From Planctomycetaceae bacterium (GTDB lineage Bacteria; Planctomycetota; PLA2), in assembly GCA_011525755.1 (NCBI GenBank), contig WYBS01000042.1, positions 1 through 38,123 of the forward strand: a stretch of DNA of 38,123 bases, read 5' to 3'. The number at the start of each line of letters is the position of its first letter. Position 1 is the stretch's first letter. The notes below the pieces were generated by a model. That model ran no database searches. It worked only from the letters and a program-made list of their open reading frames with translations, and was not told where the DNA came from. Below are positions 26,895 through 34,352 of this stretch, one piece after another. Made by a program: the position numbers and the translations under genes.

Positions 26895-28457
26895 TTGACC
26901 GAGGAGCTGCACGAGAACCCCGAGTTCCCCGTCGAGCTGCCGTACCGGCGCGTGCTCGACAAGGGGTTCGTCGCGCTCGTGGACGTGATGGGGACCGACG
27001 CGTCGATCGTCCAGGCGGCGCGCGTCTCGTACGGCAAGGGCACGAAGACCGTGCGCAGCGACAAGGCGCTCATCAGCTACCTGATGCGCCACCGGCACAC
27101 CACGCCCTGGGAGATGATCGAGTTCAAGTTCCTCATGCGGCTGCCGGTGTTCATCGCGCGCCAGGTAATCCGCCATCGCACGGCGTGCCTCGCGGAAGGA
27201 ACGATCGTCGATCTCGTCGATGGCCCGCGGAGGATCGAGGAAGTGGGGGGGCTCCGGGGGCCCAGCGCGCTGCAGGTCGACGAACGGACGCACGCGATCC
27301 GGGAGGCGCGGGTTCTGGGCTTCCACCGCAACGGCCCGAAGCCGGTGTTCCGGATGGTGCTCGCAGACGGTCGGCGGATCGAAGCCACGAAGGACCACCG
27401 CTTCCTCTTCGCGCAGGGCTGGCGGACGCTCGAGCAAGCGACGGGACTCAGCGAGCGCGATGGCGCCGCGGTCTGGCGGCACGGCGACCACCGGCTCCTC
27501 GCGTCCGAGGACGGCGCCGGCGGCGCGGCGGTTGCCGTCGCGACCCTCGTGCGCATCGAGGCGTTCGAGTATGTCGGCGTGAAGCAGACATACGACCTCG
27601 AGGTCGAGGGGCCGTACCACAACTTCCTTGCGAACGGGATCGTGACGCACAACTCCGTGAACGAGTACAGCGGGAGATACTCGCTCGTCCCCGACCGGTT
27701 CTGGGTGCCCGACCTCGGCGCCATCGCCGAGCAGGACACCGTCAACCGCCAGGGCCGCGCCGACCTCCTGAAGGAGCTCGCCGAGGCGGCGCCCGAGCGC
27801 AAGGAGCCGTGCGCGTTCGTAGCGAAAGAGCCCGCCGTCCTCGTGCACGACGGGAAGGGCATCTCGCGCCCGGCGCTCCTCGACCCCCTTCACCGCTCCG
27901 CGTTCCTCGGCGGCGACGCGCTGCCGTCCGAGAGCTACGTGCGGTGCACCGAGCTCCTCCTCGACCTCTTCCCCGAGCGGAAGGCGCGGCTCGAGAAGGT
28001 CCGGGCGACCTACCGCGAGCACAACGAGCGCTGCTACGGCCTCTACCAGAAGCTGCTCCAGGACGGCGTGGCCCGCGAGATCGCGCGGAGCGTGCTGCCG
28101 CTCTCCATGTACACGGAGTGGTACTGGAAGATCGACCTCCACAACCTCCTGCACTTCCTGAAGCTGCGCATGGACCCGCACGCGCAGCTCGAGGTGCGCG
28201 CCTACGGCGAGGCGATGGCCACCTTCGTGAAGGAGCACGTCCCGCTCGCGTGGGAGGCCTTCGAGAACGACAACCTGATGGGCACCTTCCTCTCGCGCGC
28301 CGAGAAGGAGGTGCTCATGCCCCTTGGCCGCGACGCGCAGCTCCGCGCGCTCCGCGCGCTCTTCGAGCGGGGCTACCGCCGAAGGCGCCTGAAGGAGGTT
28401 TGCCGGAAGCTCGAGATCGACGAGCGGCTGGTGGACGAGGTCGATCCGGGGGCGTGA
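26895..28457 (+). CDS. thyX: Flavin-dependent thymidylate synthase with intein
   Basis: 520-residue precursor starting at TTG 26895 (GAGGT about 6 nt upstream). ThyX methylates dUMP to dTMP with FAD, NADPH and methylenetetrahydrofolate. The extein parts are residues 1-97 (YRRVLDKGFVALVDVMGTDASIVQAARVSYGKG; HRHTTPWEMIEFKFLMRLPVFIARQVIRHRTA) and 254-520 (SVNEYSGRYS; YTEWYWKIDLHNLLHFLKLR; HAQLEVRAYGEAM; PLAWEAFE). The ThyX signature RHRxxSxNExSxRY is rejoined only after splicing, so the host protein depends on intein removal. After splicing 364 residues remain, longer than usual, chiefly because of about 70 extra residues at roughly 290-360. No thyA is visible. Confidence 0.95.
   Translation: MTEELHENPEFPVELPYRRVLDKGFVALVDVMGTDASIVQAARVSYGKGTKTVRSDKALISYLMRHRHTTPWEMIEFKFLMRLPVFIARQVIRHRTACLAEGTIVDLVDGPRRIEEVGGLRGPSALQVDERTHAIREARVLGFHRNGPKPVFRMVLADGRRIEATKDHRFLFAQGWRTLEQATGLSERDGAAVWRHGDHRLLASEDGAGGAAVAVATLVRIEAFEYVGVKQTYDLEVEGPYHNFLANGIVTHNSVNEYSGRYSLVPDRFWVPDLGAIAEQDTVNRQGRADLLKELAEAAPERKEPCAFVAKEPAVLVHDGKGISRPALLDPLHRSAFLGGDALPSESYVRCTELLLDLFPERKARLEKVRATYREHNERCYGLYQKLLQDGVAREIARSVLPLSMYTEWYWKIDLHNLLHFLKLRMDPHAQLEVRAYGEAMATFVKEHVPLAWEAFENDNLMGTFLSRAEKEVLMPLGRDAQLRALRALFERGYRRRRLKEVCRKLEIDERLVDEVDPGA
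27186..27653 (+). mobile_element. Mini-intein in ThyX (156 aa, no homing endonuclease)
   Basis: Residues 98-253 of the ThyX precursor. Block A: CLAEGTIVDL with Cys1. Block B: GRRIEATKDHRFLF with the TxxH histidine. Block F: VKQTYDLEVEGPYHNFLANGIVTHN, with the penultimate His, terminal Asn and +1 Ser (block G) in place. This is a class 1 intein with all splicing residues present. There is no LAGLIDADG motif between blocks B and F (about 95 residues), so it has lost, or never had, the endonuclease and cannot home by itself. The insertion point splits the catalytic signature as RHRTA / SVNEYSGRY. A G-run 14-mer lies inside it at 27247-27260. Confidence 0.95.
27247..27260 (+). repeat. G-run element, exact 14-mer copy, inside intein
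   Basis: GGGGGCTCCGGGGG in sense orientation, encoding GGLRG between intein blocks A and B. One of five exact copies. Confidence 0.75.
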
Positions 28458-28479
28458 TGAGGAGGGGCATCGGGAACCC

Positions 28480-29253
28480 ATGAGCACCGGCTACCGGACG
28501 ATCCTCGTCGACGTGGAGGACCGGCTCGCGGTCGTCACCTTCAACCGCCCCGACAAGCGGAACGCGATCGACCAGACGATGGTGCACGAGCTCCACGACG
28601 CGCTCGACGGCCTCGTCGTGGACGGCGTCGTCGAGGCGTGCGTCTTCACCGGCGCGGGCGACAAGGCGTTCATCGGCGGCGCCGACATCGCGCAGCTCAA
28701 GGAACGCAACGCGATCGATGCGCTGAAGACGATCAACGCCGCGCTCTTCGGCAAGATCGAGGCGCTCCCGTTCCCGACCATCGCCGCCGTGCGCGGCTAC
28801 TGCCTCGGCGGCGGCTGCGAGCTCGCGATCTGCTGCGACCTGCGCGTGGCGGGCGAGGGGGCGAAGTTCGGCCAGCCGGAGGTCGCGCTCGGCATCATCC
28901 CGGCGGCGGGCGGCACGCAGCGGCTGCCGCGCCTCGTCGGCCTCGGCCGCGCGAAGGATCTCGTCCTCACCGGCCGCACGATCGACGCGCGCGAGGCGGA
29001 GAGGATCGGCCTCGTCAACCGCGTCGTCCCCGACGACGAGGTCCTCGACGCCGCGAAGGCGCTCGCGCGGCAGATCCTCGCGCAGGGCTCGCTCGCCGTC
29101 CGCCTCGCGAAGCTGAACCTCAACAACTCCGCGCGCACCGGCCAGGACAGCGGGCTCCTCCTCGAACAGGTCTCGCAGGCGGTCCTCTTCGAGAGCGAGG
29201 AGAAGCGCCGCCGGATGACCGAGTTCCTCGAGAAGCGCGCGAGAAAGCCGTAG
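28480..29253 (+). CDS. Enoyl-CoA hydratase (crotonase family) 2
   Basis: 257 residues, a canonical crotonase: VTFNRPDKRNAIDQTMVHEL (RP..RNA), AFIGGADIAQLKE (oxyanion hole), AVRGYCLGGGCELAICCDLRVA with the first catalytic Glu, and GQPEVALGIIPAAGGTQRLPRLVG with the second. DAREAERIGLVNRVVP and the C-terminal FLEKRARKP are also normal (the last glycine of E.R...F.G is replaced). It hydrates trans-2-enoyl-CoA to 3-hydroxyacyl-CoA; together with the dehydrogenase at 32422 it could supply two successive beta-oxidation steps, though the genes are not adjacent. It lies 22 nt after thyX on the same strand. A GGGGGCCCCGGGGG element follows its stop at 29261. Confidence 0.95.
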   Translation: MSTGYRTILVDVEDRLAVVTFNRPDKRNAIDQTMVHELHDALDGLVVDGVVEACVFTGAGDKAFIGGADIAQLKERNAIDALKTINAALFGKIEALPFPTIAAVRGYCLGGGCELAICCDLRVAGEGAKFGQPEVALGIIPAAGGTQRLPRLVGLGRAKDLVLTGRTIDAREAERIGLVNRVVPDDEVLDAAKALARQILAQGSLAVRLAKLNLNNSARTGQDSGLLLEQVSQAVLFESEEKRRRMTEFLEKRARKP

Positions 29254-29260
29254 GCGGCAT

Positions 29261-29277
29261 GGGGGGCCCCGGGGGCC
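29261..29277 (+). repeat. G-run element, CCCC variant
   Basis: GGGGGGCCCCGGGGGCC, 8 nt after the enoyl-CoA hydratase stop. Self-complementary in the core, so it can also form a hairpin and may serve as terminator here. Confidence 0.5.
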
Positions 29278-29376
29278 TTGGCGCCGGGACCACGGCGGAC
29301 CCGCCCCGCCCGGGCGAGCGCCTGCCGGGGCGGACTGGCATCCCGGTTGCGGGATGGTAGACCGTTAGGGAACTCC

Positions 29377-30168
29377 ATGCAGCTGCGCGTGATGACCTGG
29401 AACATCCACAAGGGGATCGGCGGCATCGACCGGCGCTACCGTCCCGAGCGGATCGTGGACGTGATCGCGCACTATCGCCCGGACGTGGTCTTCCTCCAGG
29501 AGGTGGACGAGGGGGCGAAGCGGTCGGGGTTCCACCGGCAGGTGGACGTCCTCGGCGACGCCCTCGGGCTCCGCCACCGGAGCTTCGCGCCGAACGTGCG
29601 GCTCCGCCTCGGTCCCGGCCACTACGGGAACGCGATCCTCTCCCGCTGGCCGCTCTTCGACACGCGGAACGTCGACCTGAGCATCGCATTCAAGAAGCGC
29701 CGCGGCGTCCTCTACGCCCGCTGCCGGGTCCGCAACGGCCGGCACAGCCGCACGATCGCCCTCTACAACCTGCACTTGGGCCTCGCCGCCTATGAGCGGA
29801 CGCGGCAGCTCCGCCGGTTCCTCGAGAGCCACCCGTTCGCGCAGCTGCACCACCGGACGCCGATCCTCGTGGGCGGCGACTTCAACGACCTCTACGGCAC
29901 GCTCGGCCCGCGCCTCCTCCAGCCGGCGGGCTTCCGCCGCGCGGGGCCCTCGGCGCACACCTACCCGGCGATCCTGCCCGTGCGGCCGCTCGACGCCCTC
30001 TACCTGCGCGGCGACCTCCAGTGCACGAACTGCTTCCCCTCGCGCCTCGGCCTCACGCGCGAGGCGTCCGACCACCTCCCGCTCGTCGCGGACCTCGACA
30101 TGCGGTGGGCCCCCGGGGCCCCCGGGGCCCCCGAGCTCGCCTCGCAGGGCGCGGCCGCCGGCGCCTAG
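29377..30168 (+). CDS. Endonuclease/exonuclease/phosphatase (EEP) superfamily protein
   Basis: 263 residues. EEP active-site motifs in order: MTWNIHKGIGG (Asn), FLQEVD (Glu metal ligand), ALYNLHLG (His), GGDFNDLYG (Asp/Asn) and SDHLPLVADLD (terminal SDH). NAILSRWPL is also typical. The group includes phosphatases, nucleases and sphingomyelinases; TWNIHKGIGGxDxRYxPERIxxVI is the pattern of bacterial members with unassigned substrate. No signal peptide or membrane segment, so it is probably cytoplasmic. The C-terminus APGAPGAPELAS is created by tandem CCCCCGGGG units (30107-30133), related to the dispersed G-run element. Its TAG stop shares a CTAG tetranucleotide with the stop of the convergent lipoprotein gene. 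Confidence 0.9.
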   Translation: MQLRVMTWNIHKGIGGIDRRYRPERIVDVIAHYRPDVVFLQEVDEGAKRSGFHRQVDVLGDALGLRHRSFAPNVRLRLGPGHYGNAILSRWPLFDTRNVDLSIAFKKRRGVLYARCRVRNGRHSRTIALYNLHLGLAAYERTRQLRRFLESHPFAQLHHRTPILVGGDFNDLYGTLGPRLLQPAGFRRAGPSAHTYPAILPVRPLDALYLRGDLQCTNCFPSRLGLTREASDHLPLVADLDMRWAPGAPGAPELASQGAAAGA

Positions 30169-30683
30169 AAATCCTTCCGCACGCCGAGGAAGAACTCGGG
30201 CTCCGTGCCGTCGGGCGCGTGCTCCGGCTTCTCGTGGTCGTCGCCGTTGCCCATCGGCCGCCGTGCGCGCGCGCCGAGATCGAGCGACCACTTCTTGCCG
30301 AGGTCGATCTGCGCGCCGGCGCCCGCCACGATCTCCGGCTCGAACGGCTCGCCGATCGCGTCCGACTCGTAGTAGGAGATCATCCCGCCGGCCTCGATGT
30401 AGAAGATCACGCTCCCGCCCGCGACCTTGATCGGGAGCCGCACCTTCTCGCCGAGCGAGAGGCGCTGGTACGAGATGTCGCTCCCGTACCGCTCCGGGAG
30501 CGTTCCCTTCCCGACGACGAGGAACGGCACGCCCTGGACGGTCGTCTCGTCCTCGCCGGCGAGCACGAAGCTCACCTCGCCGAACGACATGTCGTTGTCC
30601 GAGACCCCGTAGTGCGTCTCCGTGCCGACCATCCGGCAGCCGGCGACGAGCACGCACAGCGCGGTTGCCCGCACGGCTCTCAT
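30165..30683 (-). CDS. Outer-surface lipoprotein, unknown function
   Basis: 172 residues from ATG 30683, chosen because AGGGAGG lies just upstream and the start gives a lipoprotein signal: MRAVRATALCVLVAGC with lipobox LVAGC (Cys17 or so). The remainder is a series of amphipathic strands (MSFGEVSFVLAGEDE, VPFLVVGKG, SVIFYIEAGGMISYYESD, IVAGAGAQIDLGKKWSLDLGARARRPMG), ending EFFLGVRKDF with a terminal Phe. A final phenylalanine after alternating strands is the mark of outer-membrane beta-barrels, so it may be a small lipidated barrel-like protein; a diderm envelope is therefore suggested. No family is recognised. Confidence 0.75.
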   Translation of the reverse strand: MRAVRATALCVLVAGCRMVGTETHYGVSDNDMSFGEVSFVLAGEDETTVQGVPFLVVGKGTLPERYGSDISYQRLSLGEKVRLPIKVAGGSVIFYIEAGGMISYYESDAIGEPFEPEIVAGAGAQIDLGKKWSLDLGARARRPMGNGDDHEKPEHAPDGTEPEFFLGVRKDF

Positions 30684-30708
30684 CCGACACCTCCCTACGA
30701 CGGGCGGG

Positions 30709-30714
30709 ATTGTA
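30709..30714 (-). promoter_or_regulatory. -10 box of the lipoprotein gene
   Basis: TACAAT on the minus strand, 25 nt before ATG 30683, gives a leader of about 20 nt with an AGGGAGG Shine-Dalgarno sequence. Confidence 0.4.
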
Positions 30715-30747
30715 CGGACTTCCGGATGGGGAGGAAAAGGGGGCACT

Positions 30748-30760
30748 TCCGCCTTGCGGA
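30748..30760 (-). terminator. Weak terminator-like hairpin after pirin gene
   Basis: TCCGC-AAG-GCGGA on the minus strand, followed within 10 nt by CCCCCTTTTCC. Short stem; candidate only. Confidence 0.3.
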
Positions 30761-30780
30761 CAGGTCGGCGGGGCAGGCGC

Positions 30781-31470
30781 CTACGCCAGGTCGAAGAGCA
30801 GGAGGGTGGCGGCGCTGCCCGCCTTCGCGGCGATCCGGTCCTCGCCGCTCGCGGCGACGCCGTCGCCGGCGACGAGGGGATGTCCGTTGACCATCACGTC
30901 GCCGCGCGCGACCTGGACCCACGCGTGGCGATCGGGCGCGAGCGGGAACTCGGCATCCTCGCCCGGCTCGAGCTCCGCGACGTGGACCTCGGCGTCCTGG
31001 TGGATCTTGAGCGAGCCCTCGCGGCCGTCGCGCGAGACCGCGAGCGCGAAGCCCTTCCGTCGCCCGAGCGCGCGCTGCTCGTAGCCCGGCGCGATGCCAT
31101 CCCGGTCCGGCCGGATCCAGACCTGCAGGAAATGCACCGGCTTCTCGTCGGAGTGGTTGTACTCGCTGTGCGTGATGCCCGTGCCGGCGGTCATGCGCTG
31201 GATCTCGCCCGCGCGCGTGACCACATGGTGGCCGAGGCTGTCGCGATGCGCGACGGCGCCCGCGAGAACATAGGTGAGGATCTCCATGTCCCGGTGCGGG
31301 TGCGGCGCGAACCCTCCCCCGGGCCCCACCCGGTCCTCGTTGATCACCCGCAGCGAGCGGAACCCCATGTGCGCGGGATCGCTGTACTCGCCGAACGAGA
31401 AGGTGTGGCGGCTGTCGAGCCATTCGAGGAGCGTGCGCCCGCGCTCCTCGCCGCGCCGGATCGTGAGCAT
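30781..31470 (-). CDS. Pirin family protein (YhhW-like)
   Basis: 229 residues, two cupin barrels. The N-terminal metal site is intact: GGFAPHPHRDMEILTYVLAG contains two histidines (HPHR) and the glutamate, and THSEYNHS/MTAGTGITHSE carries the remaining His and Glu. FSFGEYSDPAHMGFRSLRVINED is the classical YhhW opening. Pirin-type proteins bind Fe(II) or another metal; some have quercetinase activity and others act as redox-sensitive regulators. The second barrel (SLKIHQDAEVHVAELEPGEDAEFPL...) lacks metal ligands, as in the family. It lies 9 nt after the glycosylase stop on the same strand and is probably co-transcribed. The G-run related piece at 31316-31327 encodes GPGGG. Confidence 0.93.
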   Translation of the reverse strand: MLTIRRGEERGRTLLEWLDSRHTFSFGEYSDPAHMGFRSLRVINEDRVGPGGGFAPHPHRDMEILTYVLAGAVAHRDSLGHHVVTRAGEIQRMTAGTGITHSEYNHSDEKPVHFLQVWIRPDRDGIAPGYEQRALGRRKGFALAVSRDGREGSLKIHQDAEVHVAELEPGEDAEFPLAPDRHAWVQVARGDVMVNGHPLVAGDGVAASGEDRIAAKAGSAATLLLFDLA

Positions 31471-31479
31471 GGCCGCAGT

Positions 31480-32382
31480 CTACCCGCGCGCGAAGAGCTC
31501 GTCCCACCCGGCGAGCGTTTTCGGCCAGTCGTCCCGGAGGAGCCGCGACAGCGCCCGGTCGGCGAGCAGCTTCCCGCCCGTCTGGCAGGAGGCGCAGTAG
31601 TTCGTCTCGTTCTCCGCGTAGACGATCCGCTGGACGGGCGCGCCGCAGTCCGGGCAGGGCTTCCCGAATCGGCCGTGGACGGCCATCCCCTCGCGGAACG
31701 CCGTGACCTTCGCCGGGAATCCGTCGCCCGCCTCCTCGCGCAGGCGGCGCGTCCACTCGAGGAGCGTCGCCTTCGCCGCCCCGAGGAGGCGCTCCGACTC
31801 CTCGGCGGAGAGCCGCGACGTGAGCGCGAGCGGCGACAGCCGCGCCCGATGGAGGATCTCGTCCGAGTAGGCGTTGCCGATGCCGCTGAAGAGGCGCGGG
31901 TCCGTGAGCGCGCGTTTCAGCGTGTGGTTCTCGCGCGCGAGCGCCTCGCGGAACGCCCCGGGCGAAGCGTCCAGGATCTCGATCCCGCCGGGGTCGTGGC
32001 GCTTCAGCGCGTCGCGGCCAAGGAGCACGTGGAGCGACGCGCGCCTCCTGCTCGAGGCCTCGGTGAGGAGCAGCGTGCCCTTCGGGAAGTCGAACGCCGC
32101 GAGACCGATCCTCCCCTGGATTCCCGCCCCCGGAGCCCCCCAGCGAAACCTCCCGGCGATCATCAGATGGAAGACGAGGAAGATCCCGTCCTCCAGCGCG
32201 AGCACGACGCGCTTGCCGAGCCTCTCCACGGAGGTGACGCGCCTCCCCTCGGCCGCGGCGAGCGGCGGGTCGACGGTGCGCACGAGGAAGACGCTTTTCA
32301 CCCGCGTGCGCTCGAGCGGCTCGCCGACGACGCGCGGCTTCAGGCACTCGACGTAGACCGTCACGTCGGGCAGCTCGGGCAT
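31480..32382 (-). CDS. Formamidopyrimidine-DNA glycosylase / Nei family
   Basis: 300 residues. It removes oxidised bases and cuts abasic sites. The start MPELPDVTVY gives catalytic Pro2 and Glu3 after Met removal. The H2TH domain contains LFSGIGNAYSDEILHRARLSPL (about residues 160-182), and the C-terminal zinc finger is CPDCGAPVQRIVYAENETNYCASCQ (about 247-271), four cysteines. MPELPDVxxY is characteristic of the group often annotated as MutM-like or Nei-like in Planctomycetota; 8-oxoG versus pyrimidine preference cannot be decided. The start is confirmed by TAAAAT-N7-ATG. A G-run copy at 32127-32140 encodes GAPGA, an apparent loop insertion. Confidence 0.93.
   Translation of the reverse strand: MPELPDVTVYVECLKPRVVGEPLERTRVKSVFLVRTVDPPLAAAEGRRVTSVERLGKRVVLALEDGIFLVFHLMIAGRFRWGAPGAGIQGRIGLAAFDFPKGTLLLTEASSRRRASLHVLLGRDALKRHDPGGIEILDASPGAFREALARENHTLKRALTDPRLFSGIGNAYSDEILHRARLSPLALTSRLSAEESERLLGAAKATLLEWTRRLREEAGDGFPAKVTAFREGMAVHGRFGKPCPDCGAPVQRIVYAENETNYCASCQTGGKLLADRALSRLLRDDWPKTLAGWDELFARG
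32127..32140 (-). repeat. G-run element, exact 14-mer copy, inside glycosylase gene
   Basis: GGGGGCTCCGGGGG on the minus strand, sense to the gene, encoding GAPGA between strands RFRW and IQGRIG. One of five exact copies. Confidence 0.75.
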
Positions 32383-32389
32383 GGCCGCG

Positions 32390-32395
32390 ATTTTA
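32390..32395 (-). promoter_or_regulatory. -10 box of the glycosylase gene
   Basis: TAAAAT, the best match to a -10 hexamer in the window, ends 7 nt before ATG 32382. No Shine-Dalgarno sequence is present, so the transcript is probably leaderless. The divergent dehydrogenase has TACGGT 9 nt before ATG 32422. Confidence 0.55.
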
Positions 32396-32421
32396 TGGCG
32401 TTCTGTTACGGTGGCGCACCT

Positions 32422-33279
32422 ATGGAAATCCGGACGGTTGCGGTGCTCGGCGCGGGGACGATGGGCGCGGGGATCGCGCAGGTGTGCGCGCAGGCCAATT
32501 GCGACGTGCGCCTCTACGACGTCTCGAAGGACGCCGTCGCGAAGGGAGTGAAGCGGATCGCGGACTTCCTCGGCAAGGGCGTCGAGAAGGGGAAGGTCAC
32601 GGCCGCGGAACGCGACGCGACGCTCGCACGGATCACGGCCGTCGTGGATGTGGGTGAGGGGGCTTCGGGGGCAGACCTCGTGGTCGAGGCGGCGCCGGAG
32701 GAGATGGAGCTCAAGCGGAGGCTCTTCCGCGAGCTCGCCGCCGCGGCGCCCGGGCACGCGATCCTCGCCACGAACACGTCGTCGCTCCCGATCACGAAGA
32801 TCGCGGACGGGAACGCCGCCGCGGCTCGGATCGTCGGGATGCACTTCTTCAACCCCGTGCCGCTGATGAAGCTGCTCGAGCTGGTGGTGGGGGAGAGGAC
32901 GGCGACCTCGACCGTCGATGCCGCGCGCGCCTTCGGCGTGCGCCTCGGCAAGGAGGTGATCACCGTCCGCGACCGGCCGGGCTTCGCGTCGTCGCGGCTC
33001 GGGATCGCGATCGCGATGGAGGCGATCCGGATGGTCGAGGAGGGCGTCGCGTCTCCGGAGGACATCGACAAGGCGATGGTTTTCGGCTACGGCCACCCGA
33101 TGGGCCCCCTGCGGCTCACGGACGTGGTCGGCTGCGACATCCGCCTCGCGATCGCGGACCACCTGGCAGAGGCGCTCGACGCCCCGCATTTCAAGCCGCC
33201 GCAGCTCCTCCGGAAGATGGTCGCCGAGGGGAGGCTCGGGAAGAAGAGCGGTCGCGGCTTCTACGACTGGAAGGAGTAG
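32422..33279 (+). CDS. 3-hydroxybutyryl-CoA / 3-hydroxyacyl-CoA dehydrogenase
   Basis: 285 residues, the normal length of the short single-domain enzyme. The NAD Rossmann fold is VAVLGAGTMGAGIAQVCAQANCDVRLYDVS (GxGxMG at residues 10-15). The catalytic His/Glu pair lies in MHFFNPVPLMKLLELVVGERT (about 140-160) and the Asn/Ser are in ATNTSSLPIT. VRDRPGFASSRLG and FGYGHPMGPLRLTDVVGCDIRL are the C-terminal dimer and substrate signatures, and KKSGRGFYDW is the standard ending. It oxidises 3-hydroxyacyl-CoA with NAD, or works in reverse in butyrate/PHB routes. The two crotonase genes upstream provide the preceding step. A G-run CTTC variant at 32658-32671 encodes GEGASGA in a loop. Confidence 0.96.
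   Translation: MEIRTVAVLGAGTMGAGIAQVCAQANCDVRLYDVSKDAVAKGVKRIADFLGKGVEKGKVTAAERDATLARITAVVDVGEGASGADLVVEAAPEEMELKRRLFRELAAAAPGHAILATNTSSLPITKIADGNAAAARIVGMHFFNPVPLMKLLELVVGERTATSTVDAARAFGVRLGKEVITVRDRPGFASSRLGIAIAMEAIRMVEEGVASPEDIDKAMVFGYGHPMGPLRLTDVVGCDIRLAIADHLAEALDAPHFKPPQLLRKMVAEGRLGKKSGRGFYDWKE
32658..32671 (+). repeat. G-run element, CTTC variant
   Basis: GGGGGCTTCGGGGG, sense to the dehydrogenase gene, encoding GASGA. It has the same sequence as the copy at 1032-1045. Confidence 0.6.
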
Positions 33280-33353
33280 GCGTCGCGCGCACCGCCGGGC
33301 GCGGAGGCGCCGTCGGATCGTTACCCCCGGCGTGTATAACGAGGGCCGCCCGA

Positions 33354-34352
33354 ATGCCCCGCTTGCGGAAGAAGATCGAGGAGACGAAGGCGCTCGCCGC
33401 CGAGAAGGGCATCGACCTCGCCTCGGCGCCGCTCCTCGTCACGTTCGAGATGCCCCCCTGGGGACCGCTCACCGTCACGAACGAGATCGGCGAGATGGTC
33501 AGGCAGCCGGGCACCGCCGTCGCGGTCGTCTCCGTCGACCCGCTGCCGGAGGTCCGTCGCGCGATGGCGAGCGCGCCCTGGGTCCACATCGTCGCCGAGC
33601 GCGGCCTCGCCTGCGGGCTCTCCGGCGGCGCCCTGCTCCACGCCTACCCGCAGAGCCCGACCGAGATGCAGGCCTTCGCGTGCGCGCTCTTCGCCGGCGT
33701 GGCGCCGGACGGCCTCCGTGTGAGCCTCGGGGGCTTCGTCTCGAGCGGGCGGCAGGAGGTCACGTTCGAGGGTCCGGCATCGACGCCCGTGCCCACCGTG
33801 CGCGAGCTGCTCCATGCGATCCGGAACCACGGCGGCACGCCCATCGAGGCGGCCGAGGAGGCGGCGGTCGTCATGGGCGACCCGTCCGAGCTCGAGGCGG
33901 TCCGCGCCGCGCTCGCGTGCGATCTCGCCGGCTGCGCCGTCCGCGTGACGCGGCTGCCCTCCGGTCGGTTCCGCTTCCTCCCCGACCCGCAGCCGCGGGA
34001 AGAGTCGAGCCAGAAGCTGCAGATCCTCGCGCAGGAGATCGCCGTCTCGTGCGACCGCTTCATCGAGATGCGCGGCGTCACGACCTTCGGCTTCGTCACG
34101 GAGTCGGTCGCACGCTGGAAGCACGGCACCGAGCAGGGAGCGCGCCGCCTCGCGTCGGAGCTCTTCCCGCGCCCCGACACCGCGATCACGCACCTGGGGC
34201 TCCACCCGTTCGGCGGCGAGGGCACGGTCTTTTTCGCCTACGAGGGGTCCGAGACGGTGTGGGAGGCCGCCAACAAGGGCGTCACCTGCGTGACCGTGCG
34301 CGACATCCACGAGTACGGCAGGATCCTCCACGAGATCCGGAAGGGCGCATGA
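33354..34352 (+). CDS. Unknown cytoplasmic protein, 332 aa
   Basis: 332 residues; I do not recognise the family. It has no signal peptide or membrane helix. The N-terminus is a basic helix (MPRLRKKIEETKALAAEKG), followed by mixed alpha/beta sequence with several cysteines (ERGLACGLSGGALL, FACALFAG, ALACDLAGCAVRV, ISCDRF-type segment AVSCDRFIEMRG). A central strand-helix unit (ERGVTTFGFVTESVARWKHGTEQGARRLA) and the ending GVTCVTVRDIHEYGRILHEIRKGA look like a compact enzyme or nucleotide-binding fold, but no P-loop, GxGxxG or metal motif is visible. The stop overlaps the RidA gene start as ATGA, so the two are co-translated and probably functionally linked. TATAAC lies 13 nt before the ATG. Confidence 0.75.
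   Translation: MPRLRKKIEETKALAAEKGIDLASAPLLVTFEMPPWGPLTVTNEIGEMVRQPGTAVAVVSVDPLPEVRRAMASAPWVHIVAERGLACGLSGGALLHAYPQSPTEMQAFACALFAGVAPDGLRVSLGGFVSSGRQEVTFEGPASTPVPTVRELLHAIRNHGGTPIEAAEEAAVVMGDPSELEAVRAALACDLAGCAVRVTRLPSGRFRFLPDPQPREESSQKLQILAQEIAVSCDRFIEMRGVTTFGFVTESVARWKHGTEQGARRLASELFPRPDTAITHLGLHPFGGEGTVFFAYEGSETVWEAANKGVTCVTVRDIHEYGRILHEIRKGA

Noticed and set aside
27760-27980. Second intein or intein remnant in ThyX
   Set aside because: No Cys/Ser block A, TxxH or HN-end pattern surrounds this extra segment; it looks like an ordinary insertion.
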